Positions 17,366 to 26,678 of a DNA stretch of 64,000 bases are shown here, one piece after another. The DNA comes from Candidatus Promineifilum breve (GTDB lineage: Bacteria; Chloroflexota; Anaerolineae; Promineifilales; Promineifilaceae), in NCBI RefSeq assembly GCF_900066015.1, contig NZ_LN890655.1:3388726-3452725 (forward strand), given 5' to 3'. The position numbers were made by a program, and so were the translations under genes. Under the pieces are notes generated by a model. It worked only from the letters and a program-made list of their open reading frames with translations. It had not been told where the DNA came from and did no database searches. Position 1 is the first letter of the stretch. Every line of letters starts with the position of its first letter.

Positions 17366-18100
17366 TTACATCAACGTGATGATCATCTGCGTCGCCAGCA
17401 CCCCCAGCACCATCAGGAAGACGACCAGGACGCCATAGGCAAACGGCGACTTCAACCCCAAGGCCCGCGACACGAACAACAGCCGGGGCGGGCCGAACAT
17501 CACGATCAGAACCGCCAACGCCACAATTGTCCACCACCACGCCGCCCCGGTTTGCAGCAGGATCGCCCGCGCCTGAGCGGTAAAAACGACCACCATAACC
17601 GCCGTGGCGACCAGCCCGACCAGCGACCACGCCCCATAGCGCAGCGCGGGAGTGGGCTGGATAGCCGGATTGACCCGCAAGGCGAAGACCGGCACGTAGA
17701 GCATCGCCAGCGCCAGCCACGCCCCCGGCCCGAAGACGAAATAGGAGGCCGATCCGCCTTCGCCCATCTTGGTCGTGTCTACCAGAGAACTGGAGGCGAA
17801 GAAGCCCAATTGCCAGGCAAAGGCCAGCCCGGCAACGAGGGCGAAGGCCACGGCCAGCCCGAAGCGCCACGGACGCGCCGGCCATTCGGCCGTCCCGCCG
17901 GGCGTCGGTTCCAGGCGGCGAAACACGAATACCCCGGCCACGAACAGCAGAAACGCCGCGACGAGGATGAGCGCCCCCCTGCCCCCCGGCGCCTGCATGA
18001 TTGGCCCCAACCAGGGCAGCACCAAATGAGTCGCGGCAAAGGTGGCCGCATCGACGACAAAGGCTAATAGAGTCAGAAAGAGGTAATTGATTTGCTTCAT
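17366..18100 (-). CDS. Integral membrane protein of unknown function
   Basis: 244 residues with about seven hydrophobic helices, including LLAFVVDAATFAATHLVLPWL, ALILVAAFLLFVAGVFVF, FGLAVAFALVAGLAFAW and YGVLVVFLMVLGVLATQMIITLM. No conserved motif or known family was recognised. Convergent with the tocopherol-cyclase-like gene and divergent from the S1 protein gene. Confidence 0.7.
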   Translation of the reverse strand: MKQINYLFLTLLAFVVDAATFAATHLVLPWLGPIMQAPGGRGALILVAAFLLFVAGVFVFRRLEPTPGGTAEWPARPWRFGLAVAFALVAGLAFAWQLGFFASSSLVDTTKMGEGGSASYFVFGPGAWLALAMLYVPVFALRVNPAIQPTPALRYGAWSLVGLVATAVMVVVFTAQARAILLQTGAAWWWTIVALAVLIVMFGPPRLLFVSRALGLKSPFAYGVLVVFLMVLGVLATQMIITLM

Positions 18101-18163
18101 CTAAGGCGGCATTATAACCCAACCCGTCTGAACCCGGCAGTTTGGCGAAAGTAGATCGCGCAA

Positions 18164-18191
18164 TTGACAGCTACATGCCACGCCCTATAAT
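18164..18191 (+). promoter_or_regulatory. Strong consensus promoter
   Basis: TTGACA (18164-18169), 16-nt spacer, TATAAT (18186-18191): both boxes perfect. It faces the S1-domain gene with a leader of about 145 nt, and probably drives the S1-ftsK-ctaA-DUF72 run. The rest of the 240-bp intergenic region shows no clear element. Confidence 0.8.
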
Positions 18192-18341
18192 TCTAATTGT
18201 ATTATTGATCTGGCCTAACGGTATTCAACAGCAGTACCACGATTTCGGCTTATAGAGGTAGTGGGCCGCCGGCCGGCGGCATTGTGGGCGCATTGTGGTC
18301 GGGAAGTCCGCACTGTGTCCGTCACGTAATGGTTGTGCGCA

Positions 18342-19364
18342 ATGAGCGAGGAACAAGGGAGAAGAATCCACGCGGATCCGGTGGCCGATGAGTCCTATTG
18401 GTCGGCCCTATTCCAGATGGAGGATGCATTTCGTCAAGACGAGGCGCCGGAGCAGCATGGCCCGGCCCAGCCGCCGGCGCCGGAGCACGAACCGGCCCCC
18501 GCCCTCACCGGCAACGGCCAACACAATCAGCCCGCCGCCTTCGCGTCACGGGTATCCACCGATCCCTGGCAGTTGGCCCAGGAGTTCATGGACGGCGACC
18601 GCCAATTGCAGCTCAAGGTCACCGGCCATAACAAGGGCGGGCTGCTGGTATCCTGGAACGGTATCCAGGGATTCGTGCCCGCCTCGCAACTGATCGACTT
18701 CCCGCAATTCCACGTGCCGCGCGAGCGGTTGCAATCGCTGGCCGAATGGCGCGACCGGACGTTGCAACTCAAGATCATCGAGGTCAACAAGCCCAATAGC
18801 CGGCTCATCCTCTCCGAGCGGGCCACACTGGTGGCCGCCACGCAGCGCACGAGTTTGCTCAACGTCGTGCAGGTCGGCGAACAGCGCGAGGGGACGGTGA
18901 CCAACCTGACCGACTTCGGCGCGTTTATCGACCTGGGCGGCGTGGAGGGGCTGGTCCACATCTCCGAGATCTCCTGGAGCCGGGTGACCCATCCCAGTCT
19001 GATGCTGAAGCCGGGGCAGGTGGTACGGGTGCTGATTCTCAACGTCGATCCGGGCGCGGCCCGCGTTGCCCTCAGCATGAAGCGGCTGCGGCCCGACCCG
19101 TGGCTGACGGCCGAGGAGCGCTACCGTCCCGACCAGTTCGTGCGTGGTGTGATCGGCACGATCACCACCTATGGCGCGTTCGTCATCCTGGAAGAGGAAT
19201 TGGAAGGGCTGGTGCATATCTCCGAGTTGGCCGAAGGCATGTTCATGCACCCGCGCGACATCGTCCGGCCCGGCGAGGAAGTGACGGCCCGCGTGTTGAG
19301 CGTGGACGGCCGCCATAAGCGCATCGCCCTCTCGCTGCGCGGCGCCGACCCCAAGAGGCCCTGA
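18342..19364 (+). CDS. S1 RNA-binding domain protein (ribosomal S1-like)
   Basis: 340 residues from ATG 18342; an in-frame TTG at 18333 is possible. After a low-complexity proline/alanine-rich N-terminus there are three S1 domains at about 86-160, 177-253 and 265-341. The first is divergent; the others carry GTVTNLTDFGAFIDLGGVEGLVHISE and GTITTYGAFVILEEELEGLVHISE. It resembles the short RpsA-like proteins of Gram-positive-type bacteria, expected to bind mRNA on the ribosome or act in RNA metabolism. Seven bp upstream of ftsK. Confidence 0.88.
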   Translation: MSEEQGRRIHADPVADESYWSALFQMEDAFRQDEAPEQHGPAQPPAPEHEPAPALTGNGQHNQPAAFASRVSTDPWQLAQEFMDGDRQLQLKVTGHNKGGLLVSWNGIQGFVPASQLIDFPQFHVPRERLQSLAEWRDRTLQLKIIEVNKPNSRLILSERATLVAATQRTSLLNVVQVGEQREGTVTNLTDFGAFIDLGGVEGLVHISEISWSRVTHPSLMLKPGQVVRVLILNVDPGAARVALSMKRLRPDPWLTAEERYRPDQFVRGVIGTITTYGAFVILEEELEGLVHISELAEGMFMHPRDIVRPGEEVTARVLSVDGRHKRIALSLRGADPKRP

Positions 19365-19371
19365 GCCGCCT

Positions 19372-21591
19372 ATGGCGCGCACGGGTTCGCCCTCCGGCCG
19401 GCCGCCCAAGAAGCGGCCCGATCCGCCGGTTGAGCCGACACCACTTTCCTGGGACGAGCGTCTGGTTGACGGGCTGGCGGCGCGCCGCCGCGAAGTCGCC
19501 GGCGTTCTCCTCATCCTGCTGTCTCTCATCACCCTGTTGGCCCTCGCGGGGCTGGCCGACCTGGGGTGGCTGGCCTGGTGGACGCGGCTGTTGCGCCAGA
19601 TTTTCGGCTGGGGGGCGTTCATCGTCGCCCTGCTCATCGCTGCCGCTGGGGCGCGCCTGCTGCTCGGCCCCCTGGCGCGGGTCAACCTGTCGCCGTCCAA
19701 GGTGCTGGGCGTGGGCATCATCATCGTCGCCGTCATGGGCATCAGCCACCTGGCCGGCGGCTACTCGTTGCGCGACGCCTTCGCCGGGCGGGGCGGCGGG
19801 CTGGTGGGTTGGGCGCTATCGGAGCCGCTTTTTGATTTTCTGGGCTTCTTCCTGGGCCTGCTAGTCTATGCCGCCCTGTTCGCCTGGGCGCTGATGTTGC
19901 TGACCGGCCGCACCTGGGCCGATGTAGCGCGCGCGCTGGTGGCCCTCTCCGAGCGGCTGGCGGGCTGGGCCGACCGGCTGGACCCGGATCGCATCGACGT
20001 GATCGGCCACGCCGAATTGAGGACGCCGGACGCCGCCGGCGCCGTGATCCCGGCCGACCGGCTGCAAACGATCATCGATGAGCCGCAAGCCATCGACCCC
20101 GCCCGCCGCGATCCCCGCCTGCCGGTCCTCGACTTGCTGGAGCGCAGCGAAACGCTGACCCACGCCCGCGACGAGATCGAGTGGAAGAGCAAGCGCATCG
20201 AGGATACGCTGTTCGATTTCGGCCTGCCGGCCAAGGTGGTCGAGGTGCTGCGCGGCCCGGCGGTCACCCAGTTCGGCGTCGAGCCGGGCTACGTGGAGCG
20301 CCCCGGCCCCGACGGCGAGATCAAGCAGCAAAAGGTGCGCGTGAGCCAGATCGCCGCGCTGCAACGCGACCTGACGCTGGCCCTGGCCGTGTCGCGCTTG
20401 CGCATCGAAGCCCCCGTGCCCGGCCGCAGCGTGGTGGGCATCGAGGTTCCCAACGGGCAGACGAGCGTCGTGCGCTTGCGCGGCCTCATCGAATCGCCGT
20501 CGTTCGGCCGTCTGGGTTCGTCGCTGGGCGTGGCTCTGGGCCGCGACGTGGCCGGCGCGGCGGTGGCGACCGACCTGGCCCGGCTGCCCCACCTGCTCAT
20601 CGCCGGGACGACCGGCTCCGGCAAATCGGTCTGCATCAACGCCTTCATCGCCTGCCTGGTATTCAACAATGCCCCCGAACAGTTGAAGCTGGTGATGATC
20701 GACCCCAAGAAGGTCGAACTGGTGCGCTTCAATGGCCTGCCCCACCTCATCGGCAACGTCGAGGTCGATGCCGACCGGGCCGTGGGCGTGCTGCGCTGGC
20801 TCACCTCGGAGATGGAACGCCGCTACGAGTTGTTCGAGAGCGTCAGCGCCCGCAATATCGGCGGCTACAACCGCAAATTCGGCGCGGCCGGCCAAGCCCA
20901 CCTGCGCCTGCCCTACATCGCCGTCTTCATCGACGAACTGGCCGACCTGATGCACACCTACCCCGGCGACGTGGAGCGCAACCTGTGCCGGTTGGCGCAG
21001 ATGGCGCGGGCCACGGGCATCCATCTGGTCGTCGCCACACAGCGGCCGTCGACCGACGTCATCACCGGGCTGATCAAGGCCAACTTCCCGGCCCGACTGT
21101 CGTTTGCCGTGGCCTCCGGCGTCGATTCGCGGGTCATCCTCGACACGGTGGGCGCGGAGAATCTGATGGGCAAGGGCGACATGCTTTATCAGGCCCCCGA
21201 TGCCCCCGCGCCGGCCCGCGTGCAGGGCGTCTACGTCACCGACACGGAGATCGATCGCGTCGTCGGCCATTGGCGGGCGGCCATGCCCGACCACGCGCCC
21301 CAGCCGCCGCCGTGGGAGCCGCTCATCGCCCGCTATGCCCTGCTGGACGAGACCGATAGTTTGCTGGAATCGGCCGTGGAACTAGCCAAGAAGCACGACA
21401 ACCTGTCCGTCTCGTTCCTGCAGCGCCGCCTGCGCCTGGGCTACCCGCGCGCCGCCCGGCTGATGGAGCACCTGCACGAGATGGGGCTGGTCGATGACCC
21501 GCAGACCGGCGGCAAGACGCGCCGCTCGTTCGTCAACGAAGATGACGATGACCCCATCGGCGATTATCTATCCGATTCAGAAGAGTTATAA
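19372..21591 (+). CDS. ftsK: DNA translocase FtsK/SpoIIIE
   Basis: 739 residues. Four or so membrane helices between residues 35 and 185 anchor it at the septum. The motor domain follows, with Walker A GTTGSGKSVCIN near residue 412 and Walker B VFIDELADL near 517. VVATQRPSTDVITGLIKANFPARLSFAV is the standard FtsK block. The C-terminal winged-helix gamma domain (SVSFLQRRLRLGYPRAARLMEHLHEMGLV) reads KOPS-type polarity sequences. The protein should pump chromosome ends during division. Short linker between membrane and motor parts. Confidence 0.96.
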   Translation: MARTGSPSGRPPKKRPDPPVEPTPLSWDERLVDGLAARRREVAGVLLILLSLITLLALAGLADLGWLAWWTRLLRQIFGWGAFIVALLIAAAGARLLLGPLARVNLSPSKVLGVGIIIVAVMGISHLAGGYSLRDAFAGRGGGLVGWALSEPLFDFLGFFLGLLVYAALFAWALMLLTGRTWADVARALVALSERLAGWADRLDPDRIDVIGHAELRTPDAAGAVIPADRLQTIIDEPQAIDPARRDPRLPVLDLLERSETLTHARDEIEWKSKRIEDTLFDFGLPAKVVEVLRGPAVTQFGVEPGYVERPGPDGEIKQQKVRVSQIAALQRDLTLALAVSRLRIEAPVPGRSVVGIEVPNGQTSVVRLRGLIESPSFGRLGSSLGVALGRDVAGAAVATDLARLPHLLIAGTTGSGKSVCINAFIACLVFNNAPEQLKLVMIDPKKVELVRFNGLPHLIGNVEVDADRAVGVLRWLTSEMERRYELFESVSARNIGGYNRKFGAAGQAHLRLPYIAVFIDELADLMHTYPGDVERNLCRLAQMARATGIHLVVATQRPSTDVITGLIKANFPARLSFAVASGVDSRVILDTVGAENLMGKGDMLYQAPDAPAPARVQGVYVTDTEIDRVVGHWRAAMPDHAPQPPPWEPLIARYALLDETDSLLESAVELAKKHDNLSVSFLQRRLRLGYPRAARLMEHLHEMGLVDDPQTGGKTRRSFVNEDDDDPIGDYLSDSEEL

Positions 21592-21600
21592 TTCAATCTC

Positions 21601-22617
21601 ATGCGAACGTTTTTCGGCAATCGAACCAATTTCACGCGCTACGCCTGGTTTGTGCTGGGATTTATGATCCTGGTCATCCTGTGGGGCGCGTTCGTGCGGG
21701 CCACCGGCTCCGGCGCGGGCTGCGGCAGCCATTGGCCGCTGTGCAACGGCGTGGTCGTGCCGCGCGCGCCGCGCATCGAGACGCTCATCGAGTTCACCCA
21801 CCGCATCACCAGCGGGTTCTCCGGCATCCTGGTGCTGGTCATGTTGGGCTGGGCCTTTCGCCTCTATCCCAAGGGCCACATCGTGCGCCGGGCGGCGGCC
21901 TTCTCGACGCTGTTTGTCATCACCGAGGGGCTGGTTGGCGCGGGGCTGGTCCTGTTCGAGTGGGTGGCCGACAACGAATCCGTCGCGCGGGCGATCTCGA
22001 TGGCCGTCCATCTGGTCAATACCAACCTGCTGCTGGCGGCGATCACCTTGACGGCTTGGTGGGCGGGCGCAGACGCCGGGGCCGGTGAGGCCACCGGAGC
22101 CAAAGATCAACCACCCGCCAACTACGTCCTGAAATGGCGCGGGCAGGGGCGAACCGGCTGGTTGCTCGGCGGCGCGTTGGGGCTGTTGCTGCTGCTGGGC
22201 GTCAGTGGGGCCATCACCGCCCTGGGCGATACGCTCTTTCCTTCGGGCACATTGCGCGAGGGCATCGCCGCCGATTTCCTGCCCACGGCCCATTTCCTCG
22301 TCCGCCTGCGCGTCTACCATCCCATTCTGGCCGTGCTGACCGGCGTCTACCTGTGGTTCGCTGGGCCGGCCATCGCCGCGGCCCGGCCGGGCATCGGCGC
22401 GCTGACCTTCTCGCGGGCTATCCGGGTGCTGGTGGTGGTGCAACTCCTGGCCGGTGTCGTCAATATCCTGTTGAATGTTCCGGTGTGGATGCAACTGATC
22501 CATCTGCTGCTGGCCGACTTGATGTGGATTACCGTCGTGTTATTGGCGGCGGTGGCTCTGTCGCAACCGGCGGCCAGTATGCAGCCTGTTGCCCTGGCCC
22601 CGCTGGCCGTTGATTGA
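21601..22617 (+). CDS. ctaA: Heme A synthase (CtaA/COX15 family)
   Basis: 338 residues with eight hydrophobic helices. Conserved histidines are visible in FTHRITSGFSG, AVHLVNTNLLL, TAHFLVRLRVYHPILAV and IHLLLADLMW, matching the heme-ligand histidines of the two four-helix halves. The first extracellular loop has the cysteine pair in GCGSHWPLCNG. The enzyme oxidises heme O to heme A, implying an aa3-type oxidase in the organism. It starts 9 bp after ftsK; no ctaB or cox genes are in view. Confidence 0.93.
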   Translation: MRTFFGNRTNFTRYAWFVLGFMILVILWGAFVRATGSGAGCGSHWPLCNGVVVPRAPRIETLIEFTHRITSGFSGILVLVMLGWAFRLYPKGHIVRRAAAFSTLFVITEGLVGAGLVLFEWVADNESVARAISMAVHLVNTNLLLAAITLTAWWAGADAGAGEATGAKDQPPANYVLKWRGQGRTGWLLGGALGLLLLLGVSGAITALGDTLFPSGTLREGIAADFLPTAHFLVRLRVYHPILAVLTGVYLWFAGPAIAAARPGIGALTFSRAIRVLVVVQLLAGVVNILLNVPVWMQLIHLLLADLMWITVVLLAAVALSQPAASMQPVALAPLAVD

Positions 22618-22632
22618 GCGCCACAGGTGCAT

Positions 22633-23418
22633 ATGGACAACTACCACGTCGGCACAATGGGCTTCGGCTATAAGCCGTGGCAAGGGACATTCTACCCCGA
22701 CCGGTTGCCCAAGACGCAGCAGTTGGCCTATTACGCCACGCGCTTCAACGCGCTGGAGATGGATTCGACCTTCTACGGCACGCCGCGCCTGGCCTCGGTC
22801 GAGCGCTGGCGCGACACGACGCCCGACGGCTTCCGTTTTTGCCCCAAAGCGCCGCGCGAGATCACCCACGATCTGCGGCTGGCCCCCACCACCCAGGCGT
22901 TTCTGGACAACTTTCTGGACACGATGCGCCTGCTGGGCGACCGGCTGGGGCCGATTGTCTTCCAGTTCCCGCCCGACTTCGCCGTGGCCGAGCGCGACAA
23001 TCTGGCCGCCTTTCTGCCCCACCTGCCGCCCGATCTGCGCTTCGCCGTGGAATTGCGCCACCGCTCGTGGTGGAGCGACGAGACGGCCGACCTGTTCCGC
23101 GCCCACAACGTCTGCTGGATCGCCGCCGATTACATCTATCTGCCCAAGGAGATACGGCGTACGGCCGATTTCCTCTATGTGCGCTTTCTGGGCCGCCACG
23201 GGCAATTCGACGACAAGTCCCACGAAGTGCTCGACAAGACGGCCGAGTTGCAAGACTGGCTCAGCCAAATCGAACCCCATCTGCCCGCCGTGACCGACGT
23301 CTACGCCTTCTTCAACGACGACTACGCCGGCCACGCCCCGGCCACGGCCGAGCGGTTCATGCGGCTGGTGGGCCTGGACCCCGGCGCCGGCCCGCCCCAA
23401 CAGGGCCGCTTGTTCTGA
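22633..23418 (+). CDS. DUF72 family protein
   Basis: 261 residues from ATG 22633 (a GTG two codons earlier is possible). Matches DUF72: GFGYKPWQGTFYPDRLP, YYATRFNALEMDSTFYGTP, FCPKAPREITHD, FQFPPDF, AVELRHRSWW and YAFFNDDYAGHAPATA. The family has a TIM-barrel fold and unknown biochemical function. It ends the rightward run that starts at the S1 gene and is followed by a strong intrinsic terminator. Confidence 0.92.
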   Translation: MDNYHVGTMGFGYKPWQGTFYPDRLPKTQQLAYYATRFNALEMDSTFYGTPRLASVERWRDTTPDGFRFCPKAPREITHDLRLAPTTQAFLDNFLDTMRLLGDRLGPIVFQFPPDFAVAERDNLAAFLPHLPPDLRFAVELRHRSWWSDETADLFRAHNVCWIAADYIYLPKEIRRTADFLYVRFLGRHGQFDDKSHEVLDKTAELQDWLSQIEPHLPAVTDVYAFFNDDYAGHAPATAERFMRLVGLDPGAGPPQQGRLF

Positions 23419-23429
23419 GGCCTATATAA

Positions 23430-23465
23430 AAGCCCGCCCCTGAATTTTCAGGGGCGGGCGTTTGT
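23430..23465 (+). terminator. Intrinsic terminator after DUF72 gene
   Basis: GCCCGCCCCTGAA (23432-23444) pairs perfectly with TTCAGGGGCGGGC (23447-23459), then GTTTGTTCTT on the plus strand. A-rich sequence upstream (ATATAAAA) would give a weak T-run on the minus strand. Confidence 0.88.
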
Positions 23466-23516
23466 TCTTCAGGGCTTATCCGGCTGATTACCTTGTTACA
23501 TTGGTAACCACGATTT

Positions 23517-23579
23517 GTTCGTAGTCAGGCGCTTCAGCGCCGTCTGTGAAGAACGCAACTAAAGTTGCTGACTACGAAC
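23517..23579. repeat. GTTCGTAGTCA inverted repeat with nested hairpin
   Basis: GTTCGTAGTCA (23517-23527) and TGACTACGAAC (23569-23579) bracket a nested GGCGCTTCAGCGCC hairpin and an AACTAAAGTT palindrome. Typical of the composite stem-loop repeats in intergenic DNA of this genome. Confidence 0.75.
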
Positions 23580-23614
23580 CTCAGAATTCTTGTGTAACAG
23601 AGTATTTATCCGCC

Positions 23615-23635
23615 ATCTGTGAAATCTGTGGATTC
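23615..23635 (-). repeat. Post-stop 21-mer element, copy 2
   Basis: Exact copy of the 21-mer at 17340-17360, 6 nt beyond the stop of the leftward DUF4013 gene. Confidence 0.8.
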
Positions 23636-23641
23636 TCCCGC

Positions 23642-24361
23642 TTAGGCGACGCCCGTCAGCGAGCCGCCGGCCTTGTTGCCCAGCACCTTGGCCGCGATCT
23701 GACCATACAGGTGGCCGGTCACGAACGAGATGAACGGGGTGGCAGCCAGGCCAATGACGAAAGCGGCGATCCAGCCCAGGCACGGGACGACCGACAGGAC
23801 GCCGGTCACCAGTGAAACGGCAATGGCGGCGACGACCGAAACCAGGAAGACCATCAGAATATCGGCCATGTTGGCGCGCATGAGGCCGAATACCTCACTG
23901 AAGCGGAACAACGCGCCGAAATCGTCCTTGATGGCATACTGGATGAGGATGGCCGGCATCAGCAGCAGCAGGGCAATGACGAACAGGAAAACCAGGCATA
24001 ACATGCCCAGGCCGCCGGTGGTGGCGATGAGGCCGGCGGCGTTTTCGCTGCCGGTCACGCTGGCCAGCCCGCCCGTCGCGGCGGCGCCGACGATCATCAG
24101 CAGGATAAACGGCAAGGTGTAGACGATCTCCGCCACGGTGACGAAGAAACCATCGCGCAGCAGACCGCCCCAATCATCCCACTCGGGCAGGCCATCCCAC
24201 TCGCCGCCCATCACGCGGCGAATGATCTTGACCACGTACCCCTGCAAGATGAGGGCCGGGACGATGAGAAACGACAACACTGACATGAGGACGCCGATGA
24301 GCAATTTGCTCAGCCACGTCTTGTCTTCGGTCACATAGCGAACAGCTTTATTGATATCCAT
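23642..24361 (-). CDS. DUF4013 family membrane protein
   Basis: 239 residues from ATG 24361, preceded by AGGAGATTTATC; the longer frame from 24469 has no ribosome binding site and was rejected. Five to six membrane helices. GYVVKIIRRVMGGEWDGLPEWDDWGGLLRDGF is the hallmark DUF4013 segment (membrane helix followed by LPEWDDW), and SEVFGLMRANMADILMVFLV the conserved middle. Family function unknown; it is common in Archaea and Chloroflexota. Confidence 0.87.
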   Translation of the reverse strand: MDINKAVRYVTEDKTWLSKLLIGVLMSVLSFLIVPALILQGYVVKIIRRVMGGEWDGLPEWDDWGGLLRDGFFVTVAEIVYTLPFILLMIVGAAATGGLASVTGSENAAGLIATTGGLGMLCLVFLFVIALLLLMPAILIQYAIKDDFGALFRFSEVFGLMRANMADILMVFLVSVVAAIAVSLVTGVLSVVPCLGWIAAFVIGLAATPFISFVTGHLYGQIAAKVLGNKAGGSLTGVA

Positions 24362-24495
24362 GATAAATCTCCTTGATAGACTACTGAGAATAATACGCGC
24401 GCGCGCCGGGAAGGTTGCGCCAATCCAGAGCATCATAAACGCATCGACGGCATGCGTCAACAAACACAACGGGTGGAACTACTTGTCATAAGCAG

Positions 24496-24585
24496 ACACA
24501 GAGATCACCGAGGAGTCACAGAGAGCATGGAGGCATAAAGGCGCTCTCTCTGTGACTCTCTGTGATCCCTCTGTGGGCTCTGTGT
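24496..24585. repeat. CACAGAG-type imperfect inverted repeat
   Basis: The left part (ACACAGAGATCACCGAGGAG..) and right part (GTGATCCCTCTG..GCTCTGTGT) form a long imperfect stem with a short loop around ATGGAGGCATAAAGG. It lies in the divergent region between the DUF4013 gene and fmt. The rest of this 296-bp gap shows only a CGCGCGCG run at 24399-24406. Confidence 0.7.
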
Positions 24586-24657
24586 AACAATGCAACTTCA
24601 TCAAAGCCTTGTCGAGTGGAAATAGGCAATTAATCAGGGCCATGCTAGAATGATCGT

Positions 24658-25593
24658 GTGGCAAGAGTCATCTTCATGGGCACACCGGAGTTTGCCGTGC
24701 CGTGCCTGAATGTCCTCATCGCGACGCAGCAGGTCGTCGGCGTCGTCACCCAGCCCGACCGGCCGGCCGGGCGCGGCAACCGGCTGCGGCCGTCGCCGGT
24801 GAAGCTGGCTGCCGAGGCGGCCGGCATCCCCGTCTACCAGCCCCGGTCATTGAAGAAAGAAGAGGCCGCCGAACCATTGCGCGCCTGGCAGCCGGACGTC
24901 ATCGTCGTGGCCGCCTTCGGCCAGATACTGCGCCCCCACGTCCTCTATCTGCCGCCGCGGGGCAGCCTCAACGTCCATGCCTCGCTGCTGCCGCGCTGGC
25001 GCGGCGCGGCCCCCATCCAGCACGCCCTCCTGGCCGGCGATACGCTCACCGGCATCACCCTGATGCAAATGGACGAAGGGTTGGACACGGGGCCGATGTT
25101 GGTGCGGGAATCGCTGGTCATCGACCCGCGCGAGACGGCGGCCACGCTCCACGATCGCCTGGCCGCGCTGGGGGCCGACATGCTGCGCCGTTGGCTGGAT
25201 GACATTCTGACCGGGCGCGTCTCCCCTACAGTGCAGGACGAGGCCGCCATGACCTACGCGCCGATGATCGACAAGGCAGCGGGGGCGATAGATTGGACGC
25301 GCGATGCCGCGACAATCGACCGGCTGGTGCGGGCCATGACCCCCTGGCCCGGTGCGTTCACGGAGTGGGCCGGGGAAACGCTCAAGATCACGCGGGCACG
25401 GCCATTGGCCGGCGCGGCGACGGGGCATCCGGGGTACGTTGTACGAGCGGCCGAAGGGGTGGCCGTCGCCACCGGCGACGGGCTGTTGCTACTGGACGAG
25501 GTGCAACCGCCGGGCAAGCGGCCGATGCCCGCCGCCGACTTCGCCCGTGGGCGGCCCGATTTTCTGGGCGCGGTGCTGGGCGCGGCCGGTTGA
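24658..25593 (+). CDS. fmt: Methionyl-tRNA formyltransferase
   Basis: 311 residues from GTG 24658. Transfers formyl from 10-formyl-THF to initiator Met-tRNA. Seen: VIFMGTPEFAVP at the N-terminus, the folate-binding SLNVHASLLPRWRGAAPI block (residues 103-120) with the catalytic asparagine-histidine pair, and the following D in MQMDEGLDTGPML. The C-terminal OB domain is complete (VVRAAEGVAVATGDGLLLLDEVQPPGKRPM). Followed after 23 bp by panE. def, usually adjacent, is absent. Confidence 0.95.
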   Translation: MARVIFMGTPEFAVPCLNVLIATQQVVGVVTQPDRPAGRGNRLRPSPVKLAAEAAGIPVYQPRSLKKEEAAEPLRAWQPDVIVVAAFGQILRPHVLYLPPRGSLNVHASLLPRWRGAAPIQHALLAGDTLTGITLMQMDEGLDTGPMLVRESLVIDPRETAATLHDRLAALGADMLRRWLDDILTGRVSPTVQDEAAMTYAPMIDKAAGAIDWTRDAATIDRLVRAMTPWPGAFTEWAGETLKITRARPLAGAATGHPGYVVRAAEGVAVATGDGLLLLDEVQPPGKRPMPAADFARGRPDFLGAVLGAAG

Positions 25594-25616
25594 ACGCCGC
25601 GACCGGATAAGCGACG

Positions 25617-26678
25617 ATGAACATTCTGGTCTATGGGGCGGGGGCGGTCGGTGGCTATTTGGGCGGCAAGCTGGCCCAGAGCGGGCAGCGCGTCACGCTC
25701 ATCACCCGGCCGGACACGGCGGCGGCCATCACCGGCGACGGATTGACCATCACCGAGGGGGACGCGACATTCACGCCCCCGCTGTGCGCCGTGGGCCATC
25801 CGGCGGCGGCCTTTACCGATTCGACCGCCTACGATCTCATCATCCTGGCGATGAAGTCCTACGACGTGGCCGAGGCCGTGGCCCAACTGGCGGCCCTTTG
25901 CCCCAACCCGGCGCAGGTCATGGGCACGCAAAACGGCATCGGCGTGGAGGAGATGGTCGCCGGCTGTTTCGGGGCGGGGCGCACGTTGGCCGGGGCGGTG
26001 ACCATCCCCATCAGCCGCCAGGGGCCGAACCGGCTGGTGGTGGAGCGCGCCGGACGGGGGCTGGGCATCGCCCCCGTCGCGCCGGGCCAGGCGGTGGACG
26101 AATGGGTGGCCCTGTTCCGCGAGGCGGGCATCAATGCCGGGGCACGCGCCGATTACCGGGCCATGAAATGGTCGAAAGCGTTCCTCAATATCATGGGCAA
26201 CGCCACCTCGGCCATCCTGAACCGGCCGCCGGCCGAACTATACCGGCTGCGGGCCATATTTGATCTGGAGATGAGCATGTTGCGCGAGACGTTGGCCGTG
26301 ATGCGACGCCTGGAGATTGCCGTGATCAACCTGCCGGGAGCGACGGCCCGCCCATTGGCGCGCACGCTGGCCTATGCGCCGCGGCCGTTGCTGCGGCTCA
26401 TCTTCTCCCAGGTCATCATCCACGGCCGGGGGGACAAGATGCCGTCGTTCCACATCGATCTGGCGAGCGGCAAGGGGCGCAGCGAAGTGGTCTTTCACAA
26501 CGGGGCCATCGCCGCCGCGGCCGAGCGGGCCGGGCTGGCCGCGCCGGTCAATGCCGCGCTGAACCGGGTGCTGTTGGGGTTGGCCCAGGGTGAGTTAACG
26601 CCGGCCACGTTCGACGGCCGCCCCGACCGGCTGGTGGCGGTGGTGGAACGCTTTCGCTCAGGCGAGGTAGATTTATGA
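25617..26678 (+). CDS. Ketopantoate reductase family (PanE/ApbA)
   Basis: 353 residues. The NADPH-binding motif is GAGAVGGYLGG (residues 7-17). MKSYD (about 82) and RAMKWSKAFLNIMGNATSA (catalytic lysine, about 182) match the ketopantoate reductase fold. The C-terminal half is longer and more divergent than E. coli PanE, so the true substrate may be another 2-keto acid. Its stop overlaps the ATG of the class II aldolase gene (ATGA), suggesting a shared pathway, possibly pantoate formation from an aldol product; that is inference. Confidence 0.88.
   Translation: MNILVYGAGAVGGYLGGKLAQSGQRVTLITRPDTAAAITGDGLTITEGDATFTPPLCAVGHPAAAFTDSTAYDLIILAMKSYDVAEAVAQLAALCPNPAQVMGTQNGIGVEEMVAGCFGAGRTLAGAVTIPISRQGPNRLVVERAGRGLGIAPVAPGQAVDEWVALFREAGINAGARADYRAMKWSKAFLNIMGNATSAILNRPPAELYRLRAIFDLEMSMLRETLAVMRRLEIAVINLPGATARPLARTLAYAPRPLLRLIFSQVIIHGRGDKMPSFHIDLASGKGRSEVVFHNGAIAAAAERAGLAAPVNAALNRVLLGLAQGELTPATFDGRPDRLVAVVERFRSGEVDL

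Noticed and set aside
19861-21294. 477-codon minus-strand ORF over ftsK
   Set aside because: Antisense shadow, rich in alanine, glycine, arginine and histidine as expected from GC-skewed third positions.
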